Notes: generated from the letters alone by a model not told the origin. Shown: positions 21,242 to 33,560, numbered from the stretch's first letter. The stretch is DNA of 64,000 nucleotides from Puntigrus tetrazona (GCF_018831695.1 NC_056715.1:20319500-20383499), one strand, 5' to 3'. Made by a program: numbers and translations.

Positions 21242-22066
21242 TCAGCCTCTGTTCCGAGCAGGGACAGCATCCACCATTGATGCTTCCACCACCTGGGGGC
21301 CCAGCCCAGGCGGTCTCTCCTGCGTAAAAATTGATGAAGGAACCGTAATACCTGATGGCATATTGACAGATTGATCTACACAACGTAAAGGGAGCCTTGA
21401 AAGTGCGTCTGCATTGCGATTTGCTGTACCTGGTCGATACTTGATCTCATACTCAAATAAGGCAAGTTGAGAAACCCAGCGCTGTTCAACTGCCCCCAAT
21501 TTTGCTGACTCAAGATAACGCAATGGGTTGTTATCAGTGTAAACAGTCACCTTATTACCCAGGAGATATTCCCTAAACTTTTCAGTCATTGCCCATTTAA
21601 GGGCTAAAAGTTCCAATTTCATGGAACTATAGTTAGTCATATTCCTCTCACTTGGCCTAAGTCCTCGACTGGCAAAAGCAATAGGTCTCCGAAGCCCTCC
21701 CTGTTCTTGAGATAGGACCGCACCCAGTCCTAAATTACTGGCATCCGTTTCTAGAATGAAAGGACAAGCAAAATCAGCATATCCTAAAACGGGAGCCTGG
21801 ATTAATCGTTCTTTCAAATCACTAAATGACTTTTCACAAGCATCATTCCAATGCTGTTCAAAAGCACTCTGCCCAAGAGATACAGCCCGCTTTCGGGTAC
21901 CCTGTAGGACCCCAACTAGTTTATGCAAGGGAGCAGCTAATCTTGCAAACCCCTCCACAAATCGACGGTAATATGATGCAAATCCAAGAAATGACCGCAG
22001 CTCTCTTACCGAATTAGGACGGCTCCATTCCACAACAGCTCTGATCTTTTCGGGATCAGTTGCCAC
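21242..22066 (-). pseudogene. Element E RT connection and RNase H
   Basis: A 274-codon frame with the RT thumb/tether (RELRSFLGFASYYRRFVEGF) and then the RNase H. It has the first Asp in FILETDASNLGLGAVLSQEQ, the Glu in SMKLELLALKWAMTEKF, and the next Asp in VTVYTDNNPLRYL, followed by ALFEYEIKYRPGTANRNADA and LSRLP. All expected catalytic residues are visible. It overlaps the RT frame by one shift at about 22010-22060. Confidence 0.9.
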
Positions 22067-23092
22067 CCGGCTGCTGAGATCACATGACCCAGGTATCCTA
22101 CCTCAGTTTGGAAAAACTGACACTTCTTTAATTTTAGCTTCAAATTGTGAGTTTGAAGCCGGCTCATTACCATCTCCAACCTTTCAAGATGTTGATCAAA
22201 TGTACTAGAAAAAATTACGATATCATCTAGATACAACAAAAGAGCCTGAAGACTCTGATCGCCAAAAATGCGCTCCATGAGCCGTTGAAAAGTACTTGGC
22301 GCATTGCATAACCCAAAGGGCATACGGTTAAATTCAAATAGCCCAAAGGGTGTGCAAAACGCCATCTTTTCCCTATCCTGAGGGGATACGGAAACCTGAT
22401 TATAACCGCTAGCTAGATCCAATGTACTAAACCACTTGGCCCCACTCAAGCGCATCCAACGTTTCCTCTATTCGGGGCAAAGGAAAAGCGTCCTTACGAG
22501 TTTTTGCATTAAGTTGACGATAGTCTACACATAACCGAATAGAACCATCCTTTTTTTGAACTAACACTATAGGTGAGGCATACGGACTGCAACTAGGTTT
22601 TACTATACCTTGTTCGACCAACTCTTGAATATGAATCTTAACAAGATCATATTGTGAAGGAGGCAGACGGCAGTAACGCTGTCTTATGGGTATCTCATCT
22701 AACAATGGAATAGTATGCTGAAGTAAATCAGTGCAGCCCAAATCTCCATCACCCTGGCCGAATACATGAGCATATTTCTTAAGTAACGCTTGGGCTTGCT
22801 GATGTTCTGAACAAGACAATGTAGGCCAAGTGAGATGGGAAAAATCAGCACCAGGATTACTGTCAACTTCAGCTGACTGAATAAGCGCCACGTTCTCAGA
22901 ATCATCATTCTGTACATGAAACTGGACAGTGGATTTCAAAACAGTTGGCTGAACAATATGTAACTCACCAAGTATGGTCTTTGGCCACAGCCAACGATCC
23001 TGACTCTCCACATTAATGACTGGCACCTTAACCATCCCACTAGCAACAGCAAGGCATGCAGATGGAACCAGAAGGTCCCCGCAAGCGACCAT
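22006..23092 (-). pseudogene. Element E reverse transcriptase
   Basis: Frame 23092-22427 ends with YASPIVLVQKKDGSIRLCVD and YRQLNAKTRKDAFPLPRIEE. Frame 22455-22006 continues with FSTLDLASGYNQVSVSPQDR, MPFGLCNAPSTFQRLMERIF and the catalytic YLDD (22222-22233), then LGHVIS. A single shift near 22440 separates the fingers from the palm. All core RT motifs are present. Confidence 0.9.
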
Positions 23093-23169
23093 CTATAAAT
23101 GACACTGGCTCTAAGAAACAGGTATTAAATGTGGCTCCCAACCCTTGATGACAAGTCGCCGAACTAATT

Positions 23170-23772
23170 TCAGGGTACCTGCTGGCACTGCACGGCCGGA
23201 CCCTTCTGAACTCGAGCTGGACCCACATACCCAGTTTTCTGGGCACGTTCCCAGAGTTGATACTCAGAAAAAGCTCTCTGCCATACTTTCCCTGTATGTT
23301 TACTGGAAGCATCCTCAAATAATCTAGCCCCATGCTCCAAAAACAATTCTTGGTAACAGCTACTAATAATGTTCATTCCCAACAATCCAGGCACCTGTTC
23401 TCTCCTTGACTGGGTAGCAGGATCAGAAGAGTTTTTGACTACTAAAATGCCCATGTTGGGTAAAGTCTTACCAAGTATGCCTACAGTAGTCTCCAAATAC
23501 CCCAAATAAGGAATATCCAGACCATTGGCTGCTTTAAGCTTAAGCCACTGACACGGTTGCAACTGAAACCGGAACTGAGATTGCAAATATTGCTCATAGA
23601 ATTGCTGGGTAATCGTGGTCACCATAGAACCTGTGTCCAACAGGCATGCTATAGCGACCCCGCCAATCATAATCTCTACTGTTGGGCATTTACCTAAAAG
23701 TCGAAGCTCATCTACAGAGGAGTCGCCCAAAAAATCCCCACCCGGCACATGGGCAATGCTGCCGGGGGGCAC
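23170..23772 (-). CDS. Element E aspartic protease region
   Basis: A 200-codon frame abutting the end of gag at 23772. The active site is AIACLLDTGSMVTTI, followed by a flap-like stretch and LLGMNIISSCYQ, a typical protease C-terminal LLG motif. The 3' part of the frame leads into the linker before RT, which continues in another frame (23333-23040). It would cleave the element's own polyprotein. Ended by a shift near 23170. Confidence 0.85.
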   Translation of the reverse strand: MPPGSIAHVPGGDFLGDSSVDELRLLGKCPTVEIMIGGVAIACLLDTGSMVTTITQQFYEQYLQSQFRFQLQPCQWLKLKAANGLDIPYLGYLETTVGILGKTLPNMGILVVKNSSDPATQSRREQVPGLLGMNIISSCYQELFLEHGARLFEDASSKHTGKVWQRAFSEYQLWERAQKTGYVGPARVQKGPAVQCQQVP

Positions 23773-24920
23773 TAGTTTTCCGATGACTGAATAGAAGACC
23801 TAGGCCCTGCAGATACCCTTGACGTCATACCTAATTTGGCTTTACAAAATCTTGCAATATGGCCAGGTTGATTACAGCGCAAGCATATAGGTCTACCATC
23901 TGAGTGATAATGGTACTGCTGGCTACGAACCCCAACCCTTGAAATGGAAGAAGCTGGTGGCAAAGGGGATCCTGAAACAGCCTGGGGAACAGAGGACTCT
24001 AAACGCTTAAGAATAGTATCTAACTGAGCCTGCTGTTTACGAAGGCTTTCTTTCACTTCAGTCAACTCATCTGTGGGCTTACTTAAAATGGCATTAGACT
24101 GTGCTGAAAGATCTGTAACATTAGTGATACTAAAAGACTGTGCACGAGGTCGTTGTACACCGGGATTTTCACCCTCCTCCACCCAACGCAAGGCTTCCTT
24201 TCGGGCATCTAGAAAGCTCAAGGTGGGGTCTAATCTAACCTGACGCCGCAACTCACGACGAAGCATGTTATCTCTTACAAATTCTATAAACTGATCTTGG
24301 AGGACAGTATCAGGGTTAGCAAAACATGCTAGATCCTTCCGTTTAATAACATCCATAAGTGACATGAGAGCATGAGAATACTCTCTCAGTGATTCCCCTT
24401 CAAGTTGTCGTCGCTGGAAGAACTGCTTCTGAAGACTAATATAAGACTGCGAACACCCGTAAATGCTAATCAGAACATTAAAGATCTTTTCAGGATCATC
24501 TCGCTCAGAAACTGGACGAAACTTAATCTCTGTCCTAGCTTCGCCGTCCAATAAATCAAAAATGGCCAAAGCCTGCTCAGCACGTAACATTGGGCGCATA
24601 GATAAGGACGCCGTGCCTCCTCGACCCAATCCTCTACTGTCAGAGAATCCTGAGATATTTTCCCAGAGAATCTAGGGCATTTGCGTTCCCTAGGTATATA
24701 AACATAACGTTCTAAGGTGCCTACAGGACTTGCTATAGACGCACCATCTGTAACAAACACTGGCCGAGGGGGGCTGCTGTTGCCCCATTGAAAGGTCATC
24801 TGAAGAAACAGAGGATGCGCTCGGGCTTACCTCTGATCTAAGTCTTGCATTTTCTACCTGAAGTTGTTGCACCAAATCAGTAAGTGCCCTAAGCTGAGCT
24901 GCCATATCCTCATCTGCCAT
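23772..24920 (-). pseudogene. Element E gag (capsid and zinc knuckle)
   Basis: The likely start is the ATG at 24920 (MADEDMAAQLRALTDLVQQL, a predicted coiled coil). This passes by frameshift through frame 24799-24470 (PRFSGKISQDSLTVEDWVEE, a capsid N-terminal motif) into frame 24629-23772. That frame carries capsid helices (AIFDLLDGEARTEI, GESLREYSHALMSLMDVIKR) and one CCHC knuckle, CLRCNQPGHIARFC. Two shifts interrupt it. A further upstream Met at 25067 is rejected because it precedes the leader. Confidence 0.83.
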
Positions 24921-25162
24921 CCTAACAGAGAAAAAAACAACAAAAAAAGGAGGGGGAAATAAACTCAAAACAAAAAGAAAAGAGAGAAAAAACATGCAGT
25001 AGAAGATTGCAGTTTTCTTCAGGCTTGACCACGATGACCATCCACTGGAATCCTTCTGTTCTCCCACCTTCTAAAGAAAAAGAAAACAAGCAAACAATCT
25101 ACATAGAAAAGTGTAAGCCCCCAAAAAAAAAAACAATAGTAATAATGCCTTTAGGAGCAAGG

Positions 25163-25180
25163 ACCCTGCCGACTACGCCA
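25163..25180 (-). promoter_or_regulatory. Primer-binding site of element E
   Basis: On the - strand TGGCGTAGTCGGCAGGGT begins four bases after the 5' LTR end. Start and position fit a tRNA primer site. I cannot assign the tRNA with confidence. Confidence 0.6.
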
Positions 25181-25184
25181 AAAA

Positions 25185-26450
25185 TGACGGGGCGATTAAA
25201 TGTGTTTATCTTTGTTGAGACTATCTTTGACTACGCCACTCCAATTTTCTCTGGGTAGGAGATCCCAAGGTCACAAATAAGGGGGTCCTGACGGCTATCC
25301 AATTAAATGAATGTACTCCAGGCCATATTACTATAAAAATCTCAAATCACTTTATTAAATACAATAAATTATTCGCATCTGAGTTTACTCACAAGCTGAC
25401 AAGCGATGCTCATATGGGCTGGAAATACAAGAGTTTAAAGGGTAACACTTCCAAAACCATACCAAACACTACAATAACAAAGAGAAAACAAACCCAAAAG
25501 AAATTACAATTGACTTACACAGCACACTGACTCTTGACACCCCACACTTGTGCATATGGAAGTGAATATAATCTTCTGTAATCACACTGGGCAAGACTAT
25601 GTCAAGGCTTCACGGGAGTGCAACAGATGTATCAAATAAGAATACAAGAAAACATGGGCCACACTCAAAATACAAAAAAATAAATGAATGAAGGTGGAGG
25701 AACAGTGATCAATTGAGCTGGACTGAGAAACTCTACAAAGAGAAAACAGCATTAACCACCCAGACACAATTCATCACCTTTTCTTAAAACAATTAAACAA
25801 TAACTTTATTAAAGTCAGTATTAAAATGCTAGCTCTCCTAGCCACACAATAAAAGTTAAAAATAGATACCTTTTCAACGTTTATCTGATTACCCACATAG
25901 GCCGTTAAAGGGCTAGAAATCACCACATGCTTCCTAAAAGGAAAAGCTTTTAACATTTATATAGAAGGGTTGCAAATTAGTGCGTCCAACGATACTGTTA
26001 ATTTTACACGATAAAATGACCTACCATAGATAGTCAATCCTCACGTGCAATATACTATGCTGCTCGTTCAGCAATTACCACTTGTCCAGCCCAAAATAAC
26101 TAACATGAGAAACTTAAGGCATCTCCTATTAATATAAAAACAACATATATAAAAAAATATATTTCCACGAGAGAAAATATATTACAATTCATCTCACCAT
26201 AAAATCAATGTTTAACACTCACGTGCACTATGTAGTGGTGTTCATTCAATATCCACCAGTGATTCCGTTTAGAATTACCGATAAGGAAACGTCTAAAGCA
26301 CACATCAGAGATTATTCTTCCAGCGACGAACAACCACCTGCACGCCAAACAATTGAAACGCCGCTCCTCTACTAAACGGAAGTGCGCACTTTAAAGGGGA
26401 TCCTACCTATCACCGCCGGTACCACATCGCCTCCTAGTGGCTTGGCTACA
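25185..26450 (-). repeat. Element E 5' LTR (1266 bp)
   Basis: The partner of 18185-19440, differing by small indels (for example an extra CTGACAAG near 25395) and few substitutions. Confidence 0.92.
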
Positions 26451-26672
26451 AAAGGATAAGAACAAAAATCACACTTACCAAAAAGCGGATTATTATAAGC
26501 ACAAGTTTTACCGCTGCTCACAACTCACAAAAGATTATGCAGGAAAGAGACACGAAAGGATCCACAACTAAATAAAATAGACACCAGTTAACGTCACCGC
26601 TCCATGAACTACGCACAAAAGAACACGCACATACCTGACATATGGTGGACAGCCTGTAACCAGAACAAAGTA
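26451..26672 (-). other. Unclassified stretch of element C next to E
   Basis: No coding signal. On the - strand it contains two splice-donor-like words, AGGTATGTG (near 26632) and GGTAAGTGTG (near 26473). It joins 18184 once E is removed. It may belong to the same unit as 17238-18184. Confidence 0.35.
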
Positions 26673-28450
26673 TCAACCAGCCACTTTGCGCACTAGGGGA
26701 AGAAAAGATCTACTTTTAATCCTCATACCCACTCCTCCATTAACTGCTACATACCACAGAGACCACGCACCCTCTGCACATGCGCACTCCATCAACAACA
26801 GTCCCTTCTCTTTGATGGATTCAAAGGCTATTGATGCATCCGTGTTCCATATCAGATGCTCTCTTAAGTTCTGTTGTCCTATTTCTTTAGTTAATGTTCT
26901 TAACGGGGCAGTTTTGATAGCATAATCTTCTATCCATTCTGCACTGAATCCAGTCATTCCTAAAAAGGTCAGCATTTGGCCTACTGTTTGAGGTTTTGGA
27001 GCTTTACTTATTCCTTCTAACTGACTTGGCGAGATTGCTTTAGTCCCATATGCAATAATGCGACCCAAGTATTCAACTTGTGATTGACAATATTGCATCT
27101 TTTCCTTGGAGGCTTTATGGCCTCCTTTGCCAAAGTTTTGAGCACCTTAATAGAATCTTGATGACATTGTTCCACACTATTATAACAGATCAAGAAGTCA
27201 TCAACATACTGAATCAATGTACTCTCTAACTGTACGTCTTCTAGATCTCTTCTCAATACTTGATTGAATACATGTGGTGAATGTTTGTACCCTTGTGGTA
27301 GTCGAGTGTATGTATATTGTCTCCCTTCATACGTGAAACTAAATAAGTGCTGACTTTCAGGTGCTATTGGGACACTGAAATAAGCAGAACACAAATCAAT
27401 CACTGTAAAATACTTGGCAGCAGGAGGAACATTTGTCAGCAAGGTGTGTGGATTTGGAACTTCCACTGGCCAATCCTCAACTACCTCATTTACTGCTCTC
27501 AAATCATGTACCAACCTCCACTTGGTTTTATTTGCTTTAGGGATAGGCATAATCGGTGTTTTGCATTAGGTTGATGTCTGAATCAAGACTCCTGCCTTCA
27601 CTAATCCCTCAATCGTTGGTCTTATTCCATCTACTGCCTCTTTTTTCAAAAGATATTGCATCCACCTGGGCAGTGTGACATTTGGCTTTACTGTTACTTT
27701 TATAGGATTTGCTGATTTAACTAACCCTACATCAGTTTCATGTTTAGCCCATAACTCATTTGGCACTTTCTCTTCCATTTCTCTCACTATTTCATTCATC
27801 TTGGGAACTATTTCAGTCTGTTCTTTTTTTGTCACTACTATCAGCTTGGGAACTGCAGTCAAAGGTATGTCACACATGATTTTTAAGTATGTCTTGTCTG
27901 AAGATTCAAAAATGAATGGATTTTCAGTGCTTTTCCATTCACATTTTTCAGCTTCTTTCATCATGTTTTCTACATCTTGAGAACACTTTCCCTCACTGTA
28001 GTATAGGGCTATGTGAGGTACCTTTTCTGGCATTTGAAACAACTTTCCTATGAACTAATTTTTCTCTACTTTTAGAGCTGCTCCATCTGGTCCTACTACA
28101 ATGCTTGTTGACTGTAGCGCTACTTTCTTATTTTGTGTTTCTTTTAACCATAGCTCTTCGAAGCTTGCATCCTGAGTGGGATCATAAGCCATTGTACAAT
28201 GGAATTCGGTGTTTGGATGTCTTGGTTCTTGTAACTGGACTGTTACATATTTTCCCCACTTGTCAGTGACTTTCCCTACTTCCTCTTTTATGTCTCCTAG
28301 CCAGTAGACATTTACTTCTTGTCCATGATTGCGTGGAAGTTGTCTCACTGTTAGTTGTTTGGTTCCTTCACTCTCAATGTAGATTCCATCTGGAGAACAC
28401 CAAATTTTCAAGTTCATTTTACAGATGGCACCGCGTCCAAGAAGATTCAC
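26673..28450 (-). pseudogene. Element C reverse transcriptase region
   Basis: Four consecutive - strand frames: 28450-28055 (protease end to RT lead), 28042-27566, 27550-27017 and 27098-26673. The third has the fingers, the LPQG motif and the catalytic YVDD (27197-27208), typical of class I (gamma/epsilon-like) retroviral RTs rather than Gypsy. The fourth runs into the connection. Frame changes at about 28050, 27560 and 27110 break it. Coding similarity stops near 26673; no RNase H or integrase follows on either side of element E. Confidence 0.82.
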
Positions 28451-28601
28451 TGGTGTATGTTCTGATATCAGAAGAGGAATTTTGATTTCCTTGTTCTTTA
28501 CTGTTCTTTACCATACTGTCAATGGTATTAGCTGTGATATTCCCGAAAATCCTACTGTCTTAGCATATTGTCCAGACTTGGGGAGGTGAGCTGCATACTC
28601 T
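28450..28601 (-). pseudogene. Element C protease, part after element F
   Basis: A short - strand stretch continuing the protease cut by element F. It leads into frame 28450, whose first residues (NLLGRG) fit the conserved protease C-terminal motif. Only the breaks are described here. Confidence 0.6.
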
Positions 28602-28797
28602 GTTCCCTATCAAAATCTACTCGATGCTGCGCTGAATGCGCTAATGAGAACGTCTTTTGTTCGACCGGTTGTTGAAGCATGTGTGTCAAACACGCCAAAG
28701 TTTGGCTTATATAACCTCGGTCAGGTGACGTCACCTGATCATGAACACCTGGAGGTTATAAATAGATGTGACGCGGAAACATCCTCAGGTCTTTTGT
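28602..28797. repeat. Left inverted terminal repeat of F
   Basis: Starts GTTCCCTATCAAAATC and includes GCGCTGAATGCGCTAATG, GGTGACGTCACCTGATCATG and a TATAAATAG box near 28760. It is the reverse complement of 33596-33770. Confidence 0.92.
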
Positions 28798-28933
28798 CTT
28801 CAAGGACCGCATTGTGTGTGAGTGTGTGTGAGGAAGAAGGAGAAAAAATAAATAAATAAATAACTGAAAAAATAAAAATAAATAAATAAAAAGAAGTATA
28901 TATAAAATATATATAAAAGAAAAGAAAAAAAGT

Positions 28934-30672
28934 ATGACGCATCAGGAAGGGAGATGCTTGCCTCCGTGCCAGAGGCAGCTCTCCGAGGACGATCATCATA
29001 ACTTTTTGTTTCGAGTGTTTGGGGAAGAGCACGCGATCCTTGGGCTCGAGGGCGAGTGTGAGCACTGTGATCTGTTTTCCATCAAGGTGCTTCGCGTCGC
29101 CTCGCTTTTTTAAAGGAAGATCGAGTGGATCGCGCGTGCGATCCGGCTGAGCCGCGTGAGACGGACCAGCCCCTTTCTCTCGCGCTCTCGCCGATCGCGA
29201 AAGCCTCGCGTCCGTTTTCTATCGCGCCCGGCGCTTCTTCTGAACGGACCGAGGAGACTTCATCTCTTGCTTCTGGGAAGCAGAAAGTGCCACCACAGAG
29301 CGCTCCTCCGGCGACAATAAATCGTATGAGGAGCTACTCGAGGTGGTAACTCATGCAGTCGAAAGATTACATCTAGACTGGCCCCAGGAGCGAGAGAACC
29401 CCAAGCGCTTGAAACTAGACGACAGATTTCTGTCGGGTGGCTGGGGGGAGGGGCCTCAGCGACGGTCTCTCCCCTTCTTTGACGATCTCCACGAGGAGTT
29501 GGTGCGCCGTGGAGTAAGCCTTATTCGTCCCGTGTCTTCGTGCCATCGACGCCGATTTATTCGACTATCGTGGATGCGAAGGCATCGGGCTACTTTCGAT
29601 GATGCCCCAGGTGGAAGAGACGCTTGCGGGCTATCTCTCCCTGGGACTTCATCGTCCCTAAAAAAACGACCCTCCCCACCAAGCCGTGCCGTATGACATC
29701 TTCGCTGGTGGGGAAAGCTTTTCAGGCAGCGGGTCAGTGGACCTGCTGAAGGACTTGAGCACAGGCGGTCCATCGATGAAGAGGCGTTTTAGAGAGCTGC
29801 GCCGAGCCACAGATCTGTCTCTCCGCGGCGACCAAGCAGACGGCCCGTGCCATCGGCCGTTCTATGGCTGCTATGGTGTCCATGGAGAGACATCTGTGGC
29901 TCAACCTCACGGGCATCAAGGACAAAGACCGCGCCATCCTCCTTGATGCCCCTGTCTCGCCTTCCGGCCTATTTGGCGACTCAGTTAATGCCGTCGCCAC
30001 TAGGTTTCGGGAGGCGTAAACGCTATGAGGAAGCGTTTGTGAGGTTTCTTCCCCGCCGTGCTCAAAAGTCGGGACCGTGCCACCCGGTCCAGACCAGGTC
30101 CGTTCCTTTGAGGCGTGGACGCACAGAAGGACAGTGTGGCGAGCCGAGCACCCCTCGTAGAGACTGGGGTGCGGCTCGCGCGCTTCACAGTCCGCCTCAA
30201 GGAGATCCGGACCTGCGGAGCATAATCTCCGCAAAAAGAAGCCCTGATGCCGTGCACTCAGCACGTGCAGTGCCCGGGAGGGGCGCGAAAAATTCCAACA
30301 GAAAATAAAGGCTCCTTCCCGCACCTCAGGAAGCCATTGTTCAATCTCCGCCGCCACTGGTGTTTCGGGAGCAACGGTTTCAACGAAACGTTGGATGTTC
30401 GGTCGCCTCCTGCCACGCTTTCAGGACGCCAACATCTAACAACCCCAACAAAACGAAGTGTCAAAATTAGTGCCCCTTTCAGAGAAGCTGGCAGCGTGGA
30501 AGCTTCTGCCAAATATCTCCCCATGGGTCCAAAAGACCATAGAAAGAGGCTACAGGATTCAGTTCGCGATATCGCCCTCCGCGTTTCAACGGCGTGATTT
30601 TCACTTCCGTGAAACCGAACGAGCGCATTTGTTGATACAGGAGTTGCAAACTCTGCTGGACAAAGGGCCATA
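28934..30672 (+). pseudogene. Element F gag-like region
   Basis: An ATG at 28934 opens MTHQEGRCLPPCQRQLSEDD followed by Cys/His residues (CEHCDLF), a possible zinc-binding N-terminus. Downstream the frame changes several times: 29125-29349, 29343-29696, 29686-29946, 29847-30308, 30247-30597. In mixed frames I see YEELLEVVTHAVERLHLDWP and AVPYDIFAGGESFSGSGSVD. Its position before RT matches the DIRS gag ORF. Badly frameshifted. Confidence 0.6.
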
Positions 30673-31449
30673 GAACGTGTTCCTCTACCAGACAGACAGT
30701 CAGGCTATTACAGCCGGTATTTTCTCGTTCCCAAGAAAGATGGGGGGCTGCGTCCGATTTTAGATCTTCGAGGATTGAACCATCACCTCAGAACATACAA
30801 GATCAAGATGTTAACAATAAAAATGATTGTTTCTCAAATCCAACCGGGCGATTGGTTTGTGACAATCGATCTAAAGGACGCATATTTTCACATAGAAATA
30901 TTGCCACAACACAGGAAGTTCCTGAGGTTCGCTGGGGCTTAAGCTTACCAGTATCGGATTCTTCCTTTCGGCCTAGCATTGTCACCCCGCACATACACAA
31001 AATGCATGGATGCAGCTTTGGCTCCTTTACGACTCCAGGGCATCCGCATTCTAAATTACATAGACGACTGGCTGATTCTGGCTCAGTCTCAAGAGCTTGC
31101 GCTTCGACATCGGGATGTCGCCCTAGCTCATCTCGGATCGCTGGGGTTGAGACTCAACGCCAAGAAAAGTGTTCTCTCCCCTGTTCAGAGGACAACATAT
31201 TTGGGGGTCGTATGGGATTCGACCACAATGCAGGCACAGCTGTCTCCTGCACGCCTCGAATCCATTCTGAACACCCTAAAGAGCATCAAGCTAGGCCAGA
31301 AAGTCACTGTTCATCACTTTCAGAGAGTTCTAGGTCTCATGGCAGCTGCTTCCACAGTGATACCTTTGGGCCTCCTGCACATGAGATCGTTTCAGTTGTG
31401 GCTCAGAGCCAGGGATTTCATCCAAGGGCCAATCCCCAGAGGCAAATAA
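30673..31449 (+). pseudogene. Element F reverse transcriptase
   Basis: From about 30700 the + strand reads RYFLVPKKDGGLRPILDLRG, then WFVTIDLKDAYFHIEI (30852-30905). After a shift, frame 30979-31449 has SPRTYTKCMDAALAPLRLQG and NYIDDWLILAQ with YIDD at 31057-31068, then LRLNAKKSVLSPVQRTTYLG. These are DIRS-type RT motifs. One in-frame stop and one shift disrupt it. Confidence 0.88.
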
Positions 31450-31482
31450 GGGTTACGCGGCCGAGGGCTTCGTGACCTATCT

Positions 31483-31905
31483 ATGTGGTTCAGACCCCGG
31501 TTTCTGACCTTGGGTCCCACTCTAGGTCCGTGTTGTCGTCGCAAGATGCTAACGACAGACGCATCCCTCACGGGTTGGGGAGCGGTCTTAGATGGCCGTC
31601 CAGCCCAAGGGATCTGCAGAGGTCATCTTCTCGAATGGCACATCAATTGCCTCGAAATGAAGGCTGTATTTCTGGCCCTGAAATACTTCCTCCAGCAGTT
31701 GAGAGGCTACCATGTCCTAGTGCGGGTGGACAACACGGCAGTAGTCTCTTACATAAATCGCCAGGGCGGACTGCGGTCGCGCCGCTTGAACGAGCTAGCA
31801 CAGCAGGTTCTGCTTTGGGCGCAGGACAAGTTCCTGTCCCTCAGGGCGATTTATATTCCCGGTCACATGAACAGGGAGCAGACTTGCTGTCCAGACAAGC
31901 TGTGA
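31483..31905 (+). pseudogene. Element F RNase H
   Basis: A 140-codon frame containing LTTDASLTGWGAVLDGRPAQ (first Asp), HINCLEMKAVFLALKYFLQQ (Glu) and VLVRVDNTAVVSYINRQGG (Asp). It ends IYIPGHMNREQTCCPDKL, where the usual N-x-x-AD-LSR ending is shifted. It follows RT directly. Confidence 0.88.
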
Positions 31906-32223
31906 CACATGGGGAATGGAAACTCCACCCGAAGTAGTCAGTCAAATCTGGGAAAGGTTTTACGAAGCAGAGGTGGACCTCTTTGCTTCACAGGAGACAG
32001 CACAATGTCCCCTCTACTTCTCTCTGACTCATCCAGCTCCCCTGGGTCTGGACGCGATGGCCCATGTGTGGCCCAGAATGCGTCTTTACGCATTTCCTCC
32101 GATTGCTCTGCTCCCCGGAGTCCTAGCCAAGGTCCGTCAACAGGGGTCTCGCCTCTTACTCATAGCGCCCCTGGCCAACCAGAATATGGTTCTCAGATCT
32201 AATATCTCTCTCGACGGCTCGCC

Positions 32224-33361
32224 GTGGGCGATTCCGGTGAGGAGGGACCTTCTCTCTCAGGCACAGGGGACAATATTTCATCCCCGTCCCGAGCTCTGGA
32301 ATCTTCACGTCTGGCCCCTGAGAGGGACCAACTAAGTGATGCTGGCCTTTCAGCCAATGTAATAGAGACTATTCTTAGCGCTAGGGCTCCCTCCACTAGA
32401 AGAACATATGCCATGAAATGGCGCATCTTCGAAAGTTGGTGTACAACACACCATGCAGACCCAGTTTACTGCCAGATTGTTTCAGTGCTAGAGTTTCTGC
32501 AAGAGAAAATGTCCTCAGGCACACACCCTAATACTCTCAGAACTTACGTGGCCGCCATTTCGGCTTGCCATGCTCTGATTGAAGGGGCTTCCGTAGGGAA
32601 ACACCCTCTAGTTGTTCGCTTCATTCGAGGAGCTAAGAGGTTGAGGCCGCCCACTAGGGCGACAGTTCCTTCATGGGATCTAGCTATAGTGCTTGAAGGC
32701 TTGGTGGACACCCTTTCGAACCACTAGAGTCAGCGCCTGTCAGGTTTCTGACCCTAAAGATGGTTTTTCTAACAGCTATTACTTCTCTGAAGAGAATTGG
32801 GGATTTGCAGGCTCTGTCAGTCTCGCCATCCTGCCTAGATTTTGCCCCTGGGCTGGTAAAAGCTATTTTGCATCCTCACCCTAGTTATCTTCCGAAAGTT
32901 CCATTCTCGACTATAAATCCGGTCATCCTTGAAGCCTTCTGCTCTCCGCCATTCATGACACCGGAGCAGGAGAAACTTCACTTACTGTGTCCAGTACGTG
33001 CTCTCCAGATCTACGTCCACCGCACTAGCCAGTGGCGTAAGTCAGAGCAGCTTTTCAGTATGCTATGGTGGCGCGTGAACCGGGGGTGGCTGCCACTAGA
33101 CAGACTATGTCACACTGGGTGAGAGATGCTATTGCTCTAGCCTATGAGGCGCGTGGTCAAACTTCGCCTCTAGGAGTTAGAGCTCATTCAACCAGAGGGG
33201 TTGCATCGTCGATGGCTTTAGCAAGAGGCACGCCCTTGCAGCAAGTCTGTGATGCGGCAGGTTGGTCCTCTCCGCACACATTTGTTAGATTTTACAGTTT
33301 GGATGTCCATGCTACTCCGGGCTCGCATGTCCTTGAGTCGACATCCCAGAGTAATGTCTGA
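32224..33361 (+). pseudogene. Element F tyrosine recombinase
   Basis: Frame 32224-32727 has the core-binding domain (STRRTYAMKWRIFESWCTTH, HPNTLRTYVAAISACHALIE). Frame 32760-33122 starts the catalytic domain (LTAITSLKRIGDLQALSVSP, with the first Arg). Frame 33065-33361 has HSTRG (H-x-x-R), AGWSSPHTF and RFYSLDV with the nucleophilic Tyr. The R-HxxR-W-Y set is complete but spread over three frames. It inserts the circular DNA intermediate. Confidence 0.9.
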
Positions 33362-33434
33362 GACCTCTTCAGTGTTGCGCGCACACACTACACAATGCTG
33401 GGGGTCCAGACACTCCTAGTGCGGCGGCGTTGGT

Positions 33435-33560
33435 ATTCTTGTTCCCATTAGCGCATTCAGCGCAGCATCGAGAGTAGCTTTTGATAGGGGAACGCCTCGG
33501 TTACTTGACTGTAACCCTGTTCCCTGAAAAAGCGGAACGAGATGCTGCGCCTCAATGCCG
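33435..33560. repeat. Internal complementary region of F
   Basis: CATTAGCGCATTCAGCGCAG...TTTTGATAGGGG complements the left end and CGGTTACTTGACTGTAACCC...AAAAAGCGGAACGAG complements the right end, meeting near 33490. This is the junction template of DIRS elements. Confidence 0.88.

Larger units (their letters stand above)
18185..26450 (-). mobile_element. Element E: complete conventional Ty3/Gypsy retrotransposon
   Basis: 8.27 kb with two long, nearly identical LTRs (18185-19440 and 25185-26450; TGA(T/C)GGGGCG ... GGCTTGGCTACA). On the - strand the order is LTR, primer site, gag with zinc knuckle, protease, RT, RNase H, integrase, polypurine tract, LTR. This is the usual Gypsy order and contrasts with A and B. 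The flanks (AAAGTA before, AAAGGA after) give no clean duplication, perhaps AAAG. Single-base shifts break pol between its domains. Confidence 0.9.

Noticed and set aside
27675..27980. 101-codon + strand frame in the RT region of element C
   Set aside because: Antisense shadow of the viral pol sequence; hydrophobic only because it complements charged codons.
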